The notes beneath the pieces are model-generated. The model did no database searches. It worked only from the letters and a program-made list of their open reading frames with translations, and was not told the origin of the DNA. From Pythium myriotylum (taxonomy: Eukaryota > Oomycota > Peronosporomycetes > Pythiales > Pythiaceae), in contig JALJCQ010000003.1 in assembly GCA_023091665.1 (NCBI GenBank), forward strand, positions 1,426,001 to 1,490,000: a stretch of 64,000 bases of DNA, written 5' to 3'. This document shows, one piece after another, positions 44,256 to 56,200 of this stretch (its first letter is position 1; each line of letters opens with the position of its first letter). A program made the position numbers and the translations under genes.

Positions 44256-47200
44256 TTACTCGTGCTTGATCTCGGTCTCCTGTCTGCACGCCCTGGTCAA
44301 GTACTCGAGCACCATCAGCGACCCTCGCTTGTCCAGCACCTTGTTGTACTCGGTGCACTGCGCCGAGTGCACGCACGACGGGCAGCCGCTTAGGCAGCCG
44401 CACTCGCTCGCGAGCGTCCACGCGCGTTGCACGATCGCCGGCAGACACCGCACGATCTCCTCGACGAGACCGCTGCCGCCTTCGCGTCGCTCGTAGATCG
44501 TCACGCGGTTAGGCCTAATTGGAAATCGCTCACGGAGGTGAGAACTCGCTCTTTGCACCACAAATCTCCAGCGCAAATACGTACCGAATACGGCGCTCGA
44601 AAGGGTTGTAGTGCTCCGTGTTGATGTCCCCTGCGTCGCACAGAACGTAAAGCGGGATGACAGCCATGAGTACGTGGCCCACACCATGCAGCGCGCCGCT
44701 CCACACGAACGACGCAGCCTCCACGCTCTGGCGAAGCGTGTGGGGCAGCTCGAGCCACATCGCGTGGCCAAAGCTCTGCATTGGCGGGAGCGTAAATTCG
44801 TTCGAGTGAATCACGCGCATCGTTCGCTTCTCCATCAGCGTTGAGCCAAAGACTGACGTCGTGATCGATACGTCGCCTTCGCACACATACCCCGCCTCGT
44901 CAGGGTTCGGGTCTTTATCTCCTAGCAGCAAAGGCTGGACTTTGCGACGACGCTGCACCTTGACGACTTCCACATCAGTGTAGTCGCGGGGCGTCGTGAA
45001 ATAGGTGAGTGGCTGTGGACAACGCCGCGCGAACGCAACCTTCTGGTCGGTATCCAGCCGTGTCACGATGTATTCTTGCGCTTGGTGGAGATACACAGCC
45101 GTCGGATATACCTGAAAGAATACCAACTCGCCAGGAATCTGGTCAAGGACGAGCTGCTCGCTGTCGTCCGTCACGACCTGGTAGTTGATTTCCGAGATGC
45201 TCCGTAGATTAATGGCGCGGAAGCTCTTTAACGCGCACGAGTGCAGCCGAAATCCCCCTCCGTCGCCTTGAGTACGCGCCACAACCTGCTGTCTCTCAGC
45301 GAGTTCTCGTAGAAGTGGTGCCACAGATGATTCTGTCTGATGTCCCAAAATGAAAGTGTCGACATACGCGAGACCCGAGCGTGTATCGTACAGTGGGTAC
45401 TCATGAGCTGCGCATAGCAAATGCGGGGCGACAATCTTAGTGTTGTTTCCGTTCAGTGTCACCGCTTCTGGCTCCAAACGAAACAACTCGGACGAATGAC
45501 GCGCAAAGTACTGGTCGAGCGGTGAGTCGAAGCATACGATGACTGCTAACGACTGCTGCGTGTGCTTCCGGCCAGCACGTCCTGCCTGTTGCCACAACGA
45601 CGAGATGCTGCTGGGGAGTCCCAAATGCATGGTACAGTCCAACTCTCCGACATCGATCCCCAGCTCAAGCGCGTTGGTTGCAATCACACCCAGGAGATCG
45701 CCCTGAAAGAGTCGTCCCTCGATACGTCGGCGATCCTCGACAGTGTAGCCGCCACGGTACGTATGAACTCGCTTTACGAGGTGCTTCGTTTTCTCATTGT
45801 CTTTCAGTACCGAGTGGACTCCCATCAAGACGAGCTCAGAAAGCTTTCGACCTTTGCAGAACATGATTGTGTGAATCTGTTCTGCCACAAGGCGAGAAAA
45901 GATCACGGCACTCTGGTAGATTGAGCTAGAACTGTTTGACTTTGGCTCCTTTTGATCTTCGTCTGCAACCGTCGTTTCTTTATCTGAAGCAGCAGCACGT
46001 GGAGACGTGATACTCTTGTTATCAGTGTCCCGCTTTCGCTTTCGCTTGCTCGTTGGTTGATCCGCTACGAGCACATGGTTGGACGAGTAATCCTGATCAT
46101 GATGATCATTCTTGTGAGCTTTCGGGTTCCACACGCAGAAAATCTTCTCTCCGGTGGGCGCTCCGTCCTGAGTGATGACTCGGAGCGGTCGTTCGTAGTA
46201 AAAATCGAAGTTTGCCGGCCTCTCGTTCACTTGTGAGGGATCGCCACCCTCGGCTCCCTCCGTCTTCGGCGGAAGCCGAGGTATTAGCATTCGGAAGTGA
46301 GCTTCCGGGTTTCGAACAGTTGCTGAGCAGCAGATCACGCGCGGGTTCGAGCCGTACAGTGCACAGAGTCGGAAAAGTCGACGGAAGACGTTGGCTACGT
46401 GTGAGCCGAACACGCCTCGATACATGTGCGCCTCGTCGATCACAAGTAACCTAACCGACATAAAGGGATGAGAAATTTGACCTCAATCCTTCATGGCTAG
46501 CCAAAAACTCACTTTAGGTTGGCCAGAACAGTCTTCCATTGTGTATGTTTGGCTAGAATTGTCAGGTGCATGATATCGGGGTTCGTTAGGAAGATCTGGG
46601 CATCCCGAATAACCATCGACCGTGACTTCATCGGAGTATCCCCATCCTAGCGAAAGGCGTACCAATGTTAGATCGATACAAGTGAAACAGGAGACATGTG
46701 TACCCACAAAAGTGGCAGCGAGCCGCTCTGGCAGGCCACAGGCTTGCAGCATCCGCCGAAGCGACTTGAGCTGGTCTTGCGCGAGTGCCTTGGTCGGGAA
46801 GAGGTAGAAAAAAGTGGACGCCGGCTCGCTGACGAGGTTCGCTAGCATCGGTACGTTAAACGCCATGGACTTGCCACTTGCTGTCGACGTCGAGAGCACC
46901 ACGTTGTCGCCTCTCAGGGTAGCCTCAATAGCTTCAAACTGGTGCGAATATAGTTGACGGATGCCAAGTCGGTCCAATGCGGACTCGACTTGCGGAGGCA
47001 ACGACAGTGAGGCAAGCGACTCGTGCGACGCAGCACGAGCTGCGCGTGTCTCCACGTGCACGAGCTGGTTCTTGTAAATGTCGAGTGACTGGAGCATCGC
47101 AACCCACGGAGACGCGGCAGACGTTTCGGCCTCTGCTGGGGGCTTCACCGGCGACTTGGAGGCCGCCTCTGCTTCTACCGGAGGGCGCAGGAGCGGCGAA

Positions 47201-47622
47201 GTCTCTGCTGATGACGCACTGGCTTTGAGTGCCGCCGCGAAGAGCTTCTTTCGCTTCTGGCTCGCGCGAGGTGAGACCTGTGGATGGAGAGGGAACGCGA
47301 GCAGCTCCAGGTCGTCCGGCGTGAGCTCGCGCGGGCGGAACACGTCATCTGACCAAGACAACGAGCGAGTGTGAGCGACTGGGAGCCTTCACGTGTTGCG
47401 TGGGCCTTCACGCGTACCGCGATGCTGGAGCTGCTTCTGCTGAGCCGTGTGGAGCGTGAGGAGCTCCGGCGCGAGCTGAGCCATGCGGCGCAGGTCCGCG
47501 GCGCTGACGGCGCCGGCGCGGAGGCTCTGGGTCATCTGCACGACGTTCCGCACGCTCAGCGTCGCGCGGTGGCGCGCCAGGAAGCAGTAGGCGGCGTCCA
47601 CGAGCTCGAACTGCTGCTCCAT
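44256..47622 (-). CDS. HRQ1: Hrq1 / RecQ4-like ATP-dependent DNA helicase
   Basis: Five exons, complement 47622-47418, 47348-46708, 46646-46513, 46450-44585 and 44514-44256, introns 61-70 nt, about 1,034 residues (yeast Hrq1 1,077). Exon 1 encodes a short helical N-terminal region. Then follow a Q-like segment (LYSHQFEAIEATLRGDNVVL), Walker A (STSTASGKS), the DGDTP segment, the DEAH box (LLVIDEAHMYRGVFGSHVANVFRRL), SATVRNP, and motif VI (QQAGRAGR). The C-terminus is DUF1998-like with a four-cysteine cluster (CGCLSGCPSC ... C). In yeast the enzyme acts in crosslink repair and telomere upkeep. The exon 2 donor must be GTGGGT at 46707; the nearby GTACAC breaks the frame. Identification is strong. 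Confidence 0.92.
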
Positions 47623-47735
47623 TCCTTCTCGCTTCAAGACGGCGGCAGAGATACTGACATACTACACAATCGTTCTCTATGTACTTATCTAACAAGATGT
47701 CGTCCATCATATTCTCGTCGGGTCGTCTATGGTCT

Positions 47736-48888
47736 CTAGTTCTGGGCGGCCGCCAACTCCTCGGGCGTCTTGCGCGACATGCGCTTGACGAACTCGTAGG
47801 AAGAGATCACCAGCACGCCCGAAGGCCCCATGGCCAGCATGCGCTGTGGAGGTCGTGAGGTCAGCGAGGTCCCAGCAACAGGATAGAGCTTAAAGCAGTA
47901 CGTACCGCCTGGACGCCCGTGAGCAGGCCTCGCCAGCCGTCGCGCTGGAGAATGTACTTGAGCGTGTCGACGGCGCCGTACTGCGTGTACACCTGCGTCT
48001 TGGTGCGCACGATGTCCATGGGATTCGTGAGCACGGACGTGAGGATGCCCGCGGAGCCGCCGCTCAGCGCCTGCGCCAGCACTGCACGCAAGAGAGAGAG
48101 ACAACCACTGAGAGCCCATCGCAGAGTGCATCGCGAGCCGCCACTTGAGCGCACCTTGCTTCCAGAAGACGTCCATCTCCCACTTGTCCATGAGCCCAAA
48201 GTACGTCGGCACGAAGAGTCCGTAGGAGCCCCACCAGAGCGCCGACGACGGCGCGTAGGTGGCGATGGAGGGCAGGTACCCGCGGTAGAAGCCGCGGATC
48301 CCTTCGGCGCGGTAGACCGTCTTGGTCACGGCGAGGAAGCCGCGCGCGCGCTCGCGGGTCGTGCGGCGGTCGACGCCCTGGTCGGCGATCATCATGCGCT
48401 GCGAGACGATGTCGAGCGGCACGACGACGGTCTGCGAGACGAGCGACGCGAAGGCGCCGCCGATGAAGTTGGACGTCTTCTCGCCGACCTGCAAGTCAAG
48501 TCATCGGGTCAGCTTGCCTCGTTTTTTTTTCTTGGCGACGGCCCTCAAGTCCACGCACGTCCGTCTTGTCGAGCACGACCTTGCGCGCCATCTCGTAGAC
48601 CGAGATGTAGAGGTTTCCGGTGAGCACGTTGGCCGTGCTGGCGCCGAAGCCCTTGTAGAGCCCGCGCATGCCTTCCTGGCGGAAGATCTTGGCGAAGGCG
48701 TCGAAGGTGCCGCGGTAGAGCGGGTTGGCGCGCGACTGCACCTGGAGCCGCGTCTTGACGAGGTTGCTCGGGTAGACGGCGGCGCGCACGGCCAGGAACA
48801 TGGTCGGCCCCAGCACGAAGTAGCGCGCCTTGTCGAGCTCGTCCCAGCGGATCTCCTGCGGGCCCTCCATCGTCGCCGTCGACGTCAT
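47736..48888 (-). CDS. Mitochondrial carrier, SLC25A44-like
   Basis: Four exons, complement 48888-48559, 48488-48155, 48081-47906 and 47843-47736, give 315 residues, normal for SLC25. Three carrier repeats are seen. Repeat 1 has YPSNLVKTRLQVQS, repeat 2 VPLDIVSQRMM and repeat 3 NPMDIVRTKTQVY. The departures in the first two (no acidic residue in repeat 1, Ser for the basic residue in repeat 2) are shared with SLC25A44, a branched-chain amino acid carrier in mammals. It sits in the inner mitochondrial membrane. Introns are 62-73 nt. ATG48888 is used; a second ATG 18 bases downstream (MEGPQEIRW) is also possible. Divergent from UPF2 with 166 bases between starts. Confidence 0.9.
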
Positions 48889-49054
48889 CTCGACGTTGCG
48901 GGACCGCGAGGGTGGGAGTTCGGGCGCAGCAGTTGTGTGGACCACACCGGCAACTTCTGATTGGTGGAGAGCGGGCGAGCGACGGGCATTGGTCGAAATC
49001 GACCGCCAGCATGTTTCCGTGGGTAAAGGGGGCGGGCCAGTGAGATCTGTCGCC
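48889..49054. promoter_or_regulatory. Divergent promoter, SLC25 carrier / UPF2
   Basis: Only 166 bases separate the two start codons, so the promoters must overlap. A CCAAT box on the minus strand (ATTGG at 48959-48963 and 48990-48994 on the plus strand) appears twice. Shared control is inference. Confidence 0.4.
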
Positions 49055-52000
49055 ATGGGTGACGCCCCGCTGCGCGCGCAGCTCGAGGAGCTCAAGCGCC
49101 AGGCGCAGGCGCGCGCCGAGCTGCGCAGCGCGAACGCCGCGGCCGCCGTCGACGAGCTGCGCGCGGCCATCGCCGGCGGCCGCGTCAAGCTCAAGGCCGA
49201 CATCAAAAAGTCCTCGGCGTTCGTCAAGAAGCTCAAGCTGCTCACCGAGCACGGCGCCGACGCCGTCGTCAAGGACGCGCAGGAAATCAACCTCACGCGG
49301 TACGTCAGCGAGTGTGTCGCCGCGCTCGTCGAGGCCCCGCTCAAGATGGCCGACCTCCCGGCCGCCGTGCGCGTCGCCTCGCTGCTCCACCAGCGCTACG
49401 CCGACTTTGCCGCGCTGCTCGAGCAGACGCTGCTCGCGGCCTTCGACGCCTCCTACGGCACCGACGACAAGAACAAGCTCGTCAAAAGGCGCATCCTGCT
49501 GCGGCTGCTCACCGACTTGTACCTCGCAGGCGTCTTCACGAACGTTCAGATGATCGCGACGATAGTCCAGCGCGTCGCTCGGCGCGAGGGCGGACCCAAG
49601 GTGCGCGGGAAGGGAAACGCGTCGCTGCCGTCGTCTGCAAGCGCCAACGCTGGGCAACTCGAAGTCCCGCTGCTCGTCAGCTTTGCCAAGTCTGTCGGGT
49701 TCGAGTTCCTCGGCGTGCTCCCCAAGAAGTACAAGGAATTGGAGGCTGCGTTTGGCGACGAGTTTCTTGTGGCTGTCGCGCCACAGCAGGAGCTCGTGCC
49801 TGCTGCAGTCCAGGCACATTGTCTTGAATGTTTCCAGGAAGCCTACGATCTGATCTGCAAGTTTTATCTGACGCAGCACGCAGCACTCGTGAAGTTGCAG
49901 AAGAGGAATGACAAGGAAGAAATCAATCGAGGCGAGATCACGGAGCAACACGTGCAGGAACTAGACAACGCGAAACAGTTTTTCGAGAAGCTTCAAACGA
50001 GCGTTAACTCGCTCGCAGATGCACTCGACAAAGAAGTTCCACCGTTGCCTGAGGAACGCAATGATGACGAGCTTCTGGGAGCAGGAATCTCTCTTTGGGA
50101 GGGAGGCGAGGGCGGAGGTCGCTCAGAGCTGCGAGCCGATAGTCCATTCGACGATGAGGATACGCGCTCATTTTATGAGGATCTGCCGGATTTACTGGAG
50201 CTTGTTCCTGCTGTGGTCCTTGGGCTGTCAGAAGCCGATCGTGCCGAGTTGAAGAAGAAGAAAGAAGCGGCCCAAACGGCCCAAACCGTGACGGAAGAAG
50301 AGGCAGAAGAAGAAGATACTGTTGACGGTGATAATGAGCAGGACACATCTCCTGATGTCCCTGTTGGTGACGCGTCGGACAGACGAGACGTAGACCTCGA
50401 ACCAGAGGTGGACGCCGACGATGCAAAAGATGGGAGTGATGAAACACCGAAAGCTGATCTTCCCGCTGCTGGAGGTGCAGCCGCAGCGGGCTACCACCAC
50501 CAGCATGACGCGTTCTTCGCGTCACTCGAAGATATGGTTAATCGCGATCGGTGTGACAAGATGGCGGTGGATTTTTGCTACCGAAACTCAAAGGCAAACA
50601 GGAACCGGTTGGTGAAGACGTTGTTTGGCGTTCCTCGCACGCACCTGGAACTCCTGAGCTACTACGCTCGATTGGTTGCAACGTTGCAGAGTGTGTTGAA
50701 GGATGATATCGCAACGGAGCTGGTTAATTTGCTCTTCGACGAGTTCAACTACCACATTAAGAAACGCAACCAGTTCCGTCTTGAGTCGAAGATCAAGAAC
50801 ATCCGTTTCATTGCTGAGCTTGTAAAGTTTCGCGTGTGTCACCCATCTTTCGCCTTCCGTTGCCTGAAGCGCTGTTTCAGTGATTTCCAAGGACATAACG
50901 TGTATGTCGCCACCGCCCTTCTGGAAAACTGTGGACGCTTTTTGTACTGCTCCAAGCATACCCACGCTCGCATGGCCCATTTTCTCACGGTCATGATGAA
51001 GTTGAAGTCTGCGAAGCACCTAGACCCTCAGGCTGAGACTCTTGTTGAGAATGCTTACTACATGTGTAAACCTCCAGAGCGTGTGGAGCGTGCGCAGAAG
51101 CAGTACGACCCCAAGTACCTGTTCGTCTTGAAGCTACTATATGAAGATCTGGACGACCATAATGCAGGAAAGATTATCAAGACGCTGCGCAAGCTTCCGT
51201 GGGGTGGTGACAGGACCATTTGCGAAATGTTGGTGAAAGCGATCATGAAGGTGACGAAGGGTCGAGTGATGCATATGAAGTGGGTTTGTGATGTCGTGAA
51301 GGGCCTTTCGCGGTACCATGATGAACTGGCTATTTTGTTGGTTGATGATGTCCTTGAGGCCATTCGCCACGGACTCGAACTCAACGACTACCGTGATCAC
51401 CAAGTTAACCTTGGACTGGTTAAGTTGTTGGGTGAGCTCTTCAACGTTGGTCTCGTCAACGTCAGTGTGGTGCTCGATGTGCTTTACCTGATCATCAACC
51501 AATCCCACGACTTGCTGAGCTTGCCCCAGTATGGTGGAGTGCCAGCGGTATCTTCTGCGCAGAGCGCGGACGCTTCTTCTGTGACATTGACACAAGGGCA
51601 GGTCGAGGAGTTCAAGCGCAGATGCAAACTTGTCCCTGATTTGCGCTTTGATCCTCGAGTGCCGAGCGAAGTTGATTCCCCAACGGATGTTTTCCGTATT
51701 CGTCTGGTGTGCGCTTTGGTCGAGGCTTGTAATGGTTCCACATCCACCACAGCGACCACATCTACCTCTGCCGCAAATGGGACTAGTTCCTCCCAACCAC
51801 CTGATCGTGGTATTTCCAAGTCTCGATTGGGTCGCTTCATGACGTTCTTCCAGCGATACCTCTTCACCAAGCCTGAGATTCCTCTGGAGACCGACTTTGT
51901 TGTGCTTGATCTGTTCGACTCCCTTGCGAGTAGCCTCAAGGATCACTTCCGCCGCTACGAGAGCTGGGAGGAAGTGGATGAGGCGGTCGCGAAGATCCTT

Positions 52001-53008
52001 CGTGAAGACTTGGAGGCGGCGGAACGTAAGTTTGCGAAGAAGGCCGCTGCACAGGGAGCTTCGCTTGCATCGCCCACAATCAGTGGTGCGATCCCTGAGG
52101 ATGAAGAGCTTGCCGAAGAAGAGGATGATTCTGAGGAAGAAGATGAGGAAGATGACGAAGAGGAGGATGACGAAGAAGAAGAAGAAGAGGATGAAGAAGT
52201 GGCCCGCGCGAAGGAAGGTGGAGATGAGGAAGATGATGATGATGACGACGACGAGGATGACGACGAGGATGAAGATGACGAGGATGAGGAAGAAGATGAT
52301 GAAGACGAAGAGGAGCAACTAGTGATTCATGATCGCGTCCAAAAGACTGAAGAAGATGAAGATTTCGAGAAGGCCTTTAAGGCTATGATGCAGGGAAGTG
52401 CCGACACGCGCAAACCTGCTGGTCGTGTTAATGTGGACAAGATGGCGATCCCAACGGTGATCAAGTCGTCGACAGCGCCCCCTACGAATCCGCTTTTGGC
52501 GGCAATGGCAGGAGACGGCGATTCTGGCGGCGATACGCCGAGTGGAGGAGTCGTCTTCCGCATGCTTCGCCGCGGAAACAAGGGCAAGGTCGAGGCGCGG
52601 CATCTAGTCGTTCCAGAAGGCACTTCCCTGGCGCAGCACAGCCAGCGCCAAGAGAATGCCGGGAAGAAGGAGCAGTCGGAGCTGAAGCGCTTGGTTCTCC
52701 AGAACATCGAACGAGAAGATTTCTTCGCGTCTGCTGGCTTCGGCGGCGATGAAGACGGCGTGGACCCGACTTCATCGGTGGCGGCGTGGCCGCCACTCAT
52801 GGCTCGTGGAGGTGCTGGTCCTGGGCGAGGCGGACAGCGCGCTTCTCAGGGTCCAGGTCGAGGCAGCCAGCGGCCTCAGCTCACGCAGCAGCAGTTGCAG
52901 CAGCAGAAGCAGGAGCGCGAGGCCCAGCGAGCGGGCTACGGCGTCAACGCCGACTGGAACAACGACGAGTTCGGTCTGCGTCGCGGCCGCGGCTACCGAG
53001 GCAAGTGA
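49055..53008 (+). CDS. UPF2: Nonsense-mediated decay factor UPF2 (three MIF4G domains)
   Basis: A single exon of 1,317 residues. UPF2 bridges UPF1 and UPF3 in nonsense-mediated mRNA decay. MIF4G-1 spans about 10-350. MIF4G-2 begins near 480 (CYRNSKANRNRLVKTLFGVP, then FYEF-type LLFDEFNYHIKKRN). MIF4G-3 spans about 690-985 (LLYEDLDDHNAGKIIKTLRKLPW). A very acidic run (about 1010-1088, long Glu/Asp stretch) precedes the UPF1-binding region (RVQKTEEDEDFEKAFKAMM), and the tail is Gln/Gly-rich. The ATG at 49055 (MGDAPLRAQLEELKRQ) is chosen; the frame is open further upstream but that part overlaps the promoter of the divergent carrier. Length and domain order agree with the family (human 1,272). 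Confidence 0.95.
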   Translation: MGDAPLRAQLEELKRQAQARAELRSANAAAAVDELRAAIAGGRVKLKADIKKSSAFVKKLKLLTEHGADAVVKDAQEINLTRYVSECVAALVEAPLKMADLPAAVRVASLLHQRYADFAALLEQTLLAAFDASYGTDDKNKLVKRRILLRLLTDLYLAGVFTNVQMIATIVQRVARREGGPKVRGKGNASLPSSASANAGQLEVPLLVSFAKSVGFEFLGVLPKKYKELEAAFGDEFLVAVAPQQELVPAAVQAHCLECFQEAYDLICKFYLTQHAALVKLQKRNDKEEINRGEITEQHVQELDNAKQFFEKLQTSVNSLADALDKEVPPLPEERNDDELLGAGISLWEGGEGGGRSELRADSPFDDEDTRSFYEDLPDLLELVPAVVLGLSEADRAELKKKKEAAQTAQTVTEEEAEEEDTVDGDNEQDTSPDVPVGDASDRRDVDLEPEVDADDAKDGSDETPKADLPAAGGAAAAGYHHQHDAFFASLEDMVNRDRCDKMAVDFCYRNSKANRNRLVKTLFGVPRTHLELLSYYARLVATLQSVLKDDIATELVNLLFDEFNYHIKKRNQFRLESKIKNIRFIAELVKFRVCHPSFAFRCLKRCFSDFQGHNVYVATALLENCGRFLYCSKHTHARMAHFLTVMMKLKSAKHLDPQAETLVENAYYMCKPPERVERAQKQYDPKYLFVLKLLYEDLDDHNAGKIIKTLRKLPWGGDRTICEMLVKAIMKVTKGRVMHMKWVCDVVKGLSRYHDELAILLVDDVLEAIRHGLELNDYRDHQVNLGLVKLLGELFNVGLVNVSVVLDVLYLIINQSHDLLSLPQYGGVPAVSSAQSADASSVTLTQGQVEEFKRRCKLVPDLRFDPRVPSEVDSPTDVFRIRLVCALVEACNGSTSTTATTSTSAANGTSSSQPPDRGISKSRLGRFMTFFQRYLFTKPEIPLETDFVVLDLFDSLASSLKDHFRRYESWEEVDEAVAKILREDLEAAERKFAKKAAAQGASLASPTISGAIPEDEELAEEEDDSEEEDEEDDEEEDDEEEEEEDEEVARAKEGGDEEDDDDDDDEDDDEDEDDEDEEEDDEDEEEQLVIHDRVQKTEEDEDFEKAFKAMMQGSADTRKPAGRVNVDKMAIPTVIKSSTAPPTNPLLAAMAGDGDSGGDTPSGGVVFRMLRRGNKGKVEARHLVVPEGTSLAQHSQRQENAGKKEQSELKRLVLQNIEREDFFASAGFGGDEDGVDPTSSVAAWPPLMARGGAGPGRGGQRASQGPGRGSQRPQLTQQQLQQQKQEREAQRAGYGVNADWNNDEFGLRRGRGYRGK

Positions 53009-53235
53009 GGGCTCCGTGCGTGCGTGCCAAGCCTGCACCAATGCCAATCGGCCGCGAACGCCCCCGACGCGAGCCACGAGGCCTCCCAGTCGACCGATAC
53101 GCCTCGCCACGTCTCTTGCAGCAAGAGAAGGAGCTCCTCCGCCACGGAGAGCGCGGGAGAGTCAGGGTGTAGCCATAGAACCGGAAGTGAACCCTCTCTT
53201 GTCACTACCCTCTCCAAAGCGATGCTTTTCCTGAG
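53009..53235 (+). promoter_or_regulatory. Intergenic region upstream of 7TM-INPP4 gene
   Basis: These 227 bases separate two same-strand genes. Nothing gene-like was found apart from composition-driven open frames; it must contain the UPF2 3' end and the promoter of the next gene. Confidence 0.35.
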
Positions 53236-56200
53236 ATGGCACTCTTTCGAGGGAGCGTCGGTGGGTGCCTGCCATCGTCGCGTTCCATCTTCATCTTCGC
53301 GGAGCTCCTCACGAGGCCGGCCATGGCGCTGCGCGGCGCCGCCTCGGGCGACAGCGAAGAGGACGGGCTCGTCTTCCTGCCGCACGCCTCCCCCGTGGTC
53401 GAGGGGCTCTGCATCTGCCTCTACGTCGCGCTCGCGGCCGTCGCGCTCGCGCGCATGATCTCGTCCACCGCCTCGGCCGCGCGCCGCCGCCCGGACGCGC
53501 TCAAGCGCCAGCGCACCTTCCAGCGCCTGCTCTTCGCCTTCGCCGTCGTGCGCGCCGCCTCGTTTCTGCCCGAGAGCGGGCTCGCGCGCGGCCTGCTCAA
53601 CCGCTTGGCGCTCTGCGTCTTCTTCTCGCTCGTGCTCTTCCAAGTGCTCTTCTGGATCGACATCGCCAACGCCAAGGTCTCGACGCGCTCGCGACGCATC
53701 TGGAACGCCTTCGTCGTCGCCAACGCGCTCTTCTACGCCATCGTCATCGGGCTCTGCGTGCTGCGCGCCCGGGAGAACGCCTCGCCCGAGGCCGCCGCGC
53801 GGACGCCGCCCGAACAACTCGAGCGCGCGCGCCTGTGGGACCTGCTGCCCGTGCTGTTCATCGCTCTCGGCAGCCTCGCAGCCTCGCTTGGGCTGCTGTA
53901 TTCGACCTGCAAGACGCGCCGCCGCGTCGGCCGTGTGTTACGCCAGTTCGCCGAACAAAGTCTGCCAAAGCGGCTCAATGACCGTGTCGAGGCCAAACTT
54001 CAGCGCGCGCTGCGCGTCACCAACGTCATCATGGCTGTGTGCTCTGTGTTGTTCCTAATGCGCACGATCCTCTACCTCCAACGACCGTTCTCCCACAAAG
54101 AGTGCGGTGACATCCGTGACCCGAACTTGTGCATCCTCATCGGCTATGGGCTCCCCGAGCTCGTTCCCTGCTCGCTCTTCCTCGTGCTTATGTGGGAAGT
54201 TGAGCCGCACCTCGAATTGACGACACGCCGCAAATCGAGTGTAAACGCCGTCACTGTTGCGCGCGCGACAGAGACGACGCCGCTGCTACTGCTTGACCGC
54301 CCTCGAAACACGGACCTTTCAATCGATGTGCAAGTACCCGGAGGCCCGATGGGGCGGAGGCCACCCACGCGCACTCAACGTCCAAGCCCGTTGTCGTCAG
54401 CACTTGGTGGGAATGTGATTGCGATTGCAAGGAGGCGATTGCGACGAGTGCTAGAGGAGAGCTTTGGCATGCGGTCGGATGATGAAACCTCGATATTATC
54501 TTCGTCAGTACCCAAACGCGTTCAGAGCTCAAGTGACTCTCCCCACTCTCGTTCAAGTAGCGATCGAAGAGACCCCTTGCTCTCCCCATCGGGTGAATCG
54601 AGGTCGCGAGAGAGTTCGCTTATCAGTCGGGCCGACCAAGAGGCACTTGGTGGCCCGTTCGTGTGGATGTCGTTCCAATGTTTTCATCTCAAGCTCCCAT
54701 CGATGACTGATACGGCTGTCGTACTAGTTCTTCACGAGGTGGATCCGACCTCTGGGGAGCCAACGACTGAATTTGGTCGCACTGAGGTGGCTTACTCCTC
54801 AGACCCGTACTTCCACGTGATGCTACCCGTGCAGATCAATGAGTCACGGTCGCTCCGGGCCTCTGTGTATGCGGTAATCCGCCCGAATGCACTCAAAGAC
54901 CTCAATGCGCAGTGGCTCATCGGTAGCTCGCTACTTCCACTTACAGCTTACCTCTCGAAGTCCAATCAAGGTGTGAAGGTCGTTTCGGGTGCAGCCAGTA
55001 TCCACGAACTACGATCACCTCTTTCAAGAACGAACGCTTCAGGAGAGCTCGTCGTAAGATGTGAAGCACCGCTGTCTCACGGAGATAGCGTGATAGACAA
55101 TGATCGACTTGAGCGGATCACGCGTGCGTTTGTGTATCAGCCAAACAACGTCGTTGCTGCTGGCCCGATAACTCCGAACCCCGCCGTGGCTTCACCTTGT
55201 TCAAAACTCTTGGTTGAAGAAGAGTTGATCGAGAGTGTTTATACGTGGGAAATGCCTTATCAGCTTCTCCAACTGATTCTCTCTGATCTTCTCGTTCAGT
55301 TGGATGTGCTGAAGCGAGCATTGATGGAACCAAGTGATGAGGACGAAGTGGAGACGGTTGATGTCCAGACCTCTGCTTCGGCGGCTCCGACGCGTACAAC
55401 GAGCACCCCGAGTGTTGGGATGCTTTCCGAAATGATTATGCGCATTCAAGGCGACGCCATGGAACGCAAGAGCAAGAAATGGGGAGGAGAATTGGTGATC
55501 AAGATGGAGAAGTATATCAACGATGTTGAGGCAGCAATCCTTAGATATGAGAGCGCCAACCACGGTGGTCTCACCTTTAAGCCAAGCACGATGAAAGCGG
55601 ATTCAGGATTGAGCTTTTTGGCGCTCAATCTTCACCAGCAGCTCATTTCCGTTGGAAATGCAGTAACCGCGTCGACGAGCGATCTTGGCGCTGGTAATAA
55701 GCGTGCTCGCGTCGACGCTGAACACTACGTGAAGCTCATTGACTCATCTTCAGCGGCGCTAGACACTGCATCCCCGTCATTGAGGATTCTTGAGGTCGAA
55801 CACGGAGGCATCGACTTCTTCGAGGATAGTGCCTCCGAGCTCGATGAAGATGAAGATATGGTTTCTTCACCCTCGAGTCAACGTCGCTCGGAAGATGACA
55901 CCCGTTCAAGAACACCAGAGCCCTACGAGGCCCTTCGGCGGCGCGTGATATCATTCGATTCGGCGGAGAATATTGTCAACTTGCAAGCTTTTGGTGGAGG
56001 TCAATCTGTCCCTCTCTCACGTGAGCAACGGCAGCTTGCCGAGTCAATCGTCGCCTTAGGAATCGAGAATGCAATGGACGCGGAGGGATCGGACGAAGCT
56101 GAAGAAGAGCCGGATGCGCCGTCGCCAACATCAACCACTCGCGATAGCGTTCACAGCCAAGGCAGAGGGTCCACTTCTCGGTCACATCATTCGCGAGCAA

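Noticed and set aside
51137..52318. Minus-strand frame rich in Ile/Leu/Phe looking like a membrane protein
   Set aside because: It is the antisense of the Glu/Asp codon run in UPF2, which reads as Phe/Leu/Ile on the other strand.
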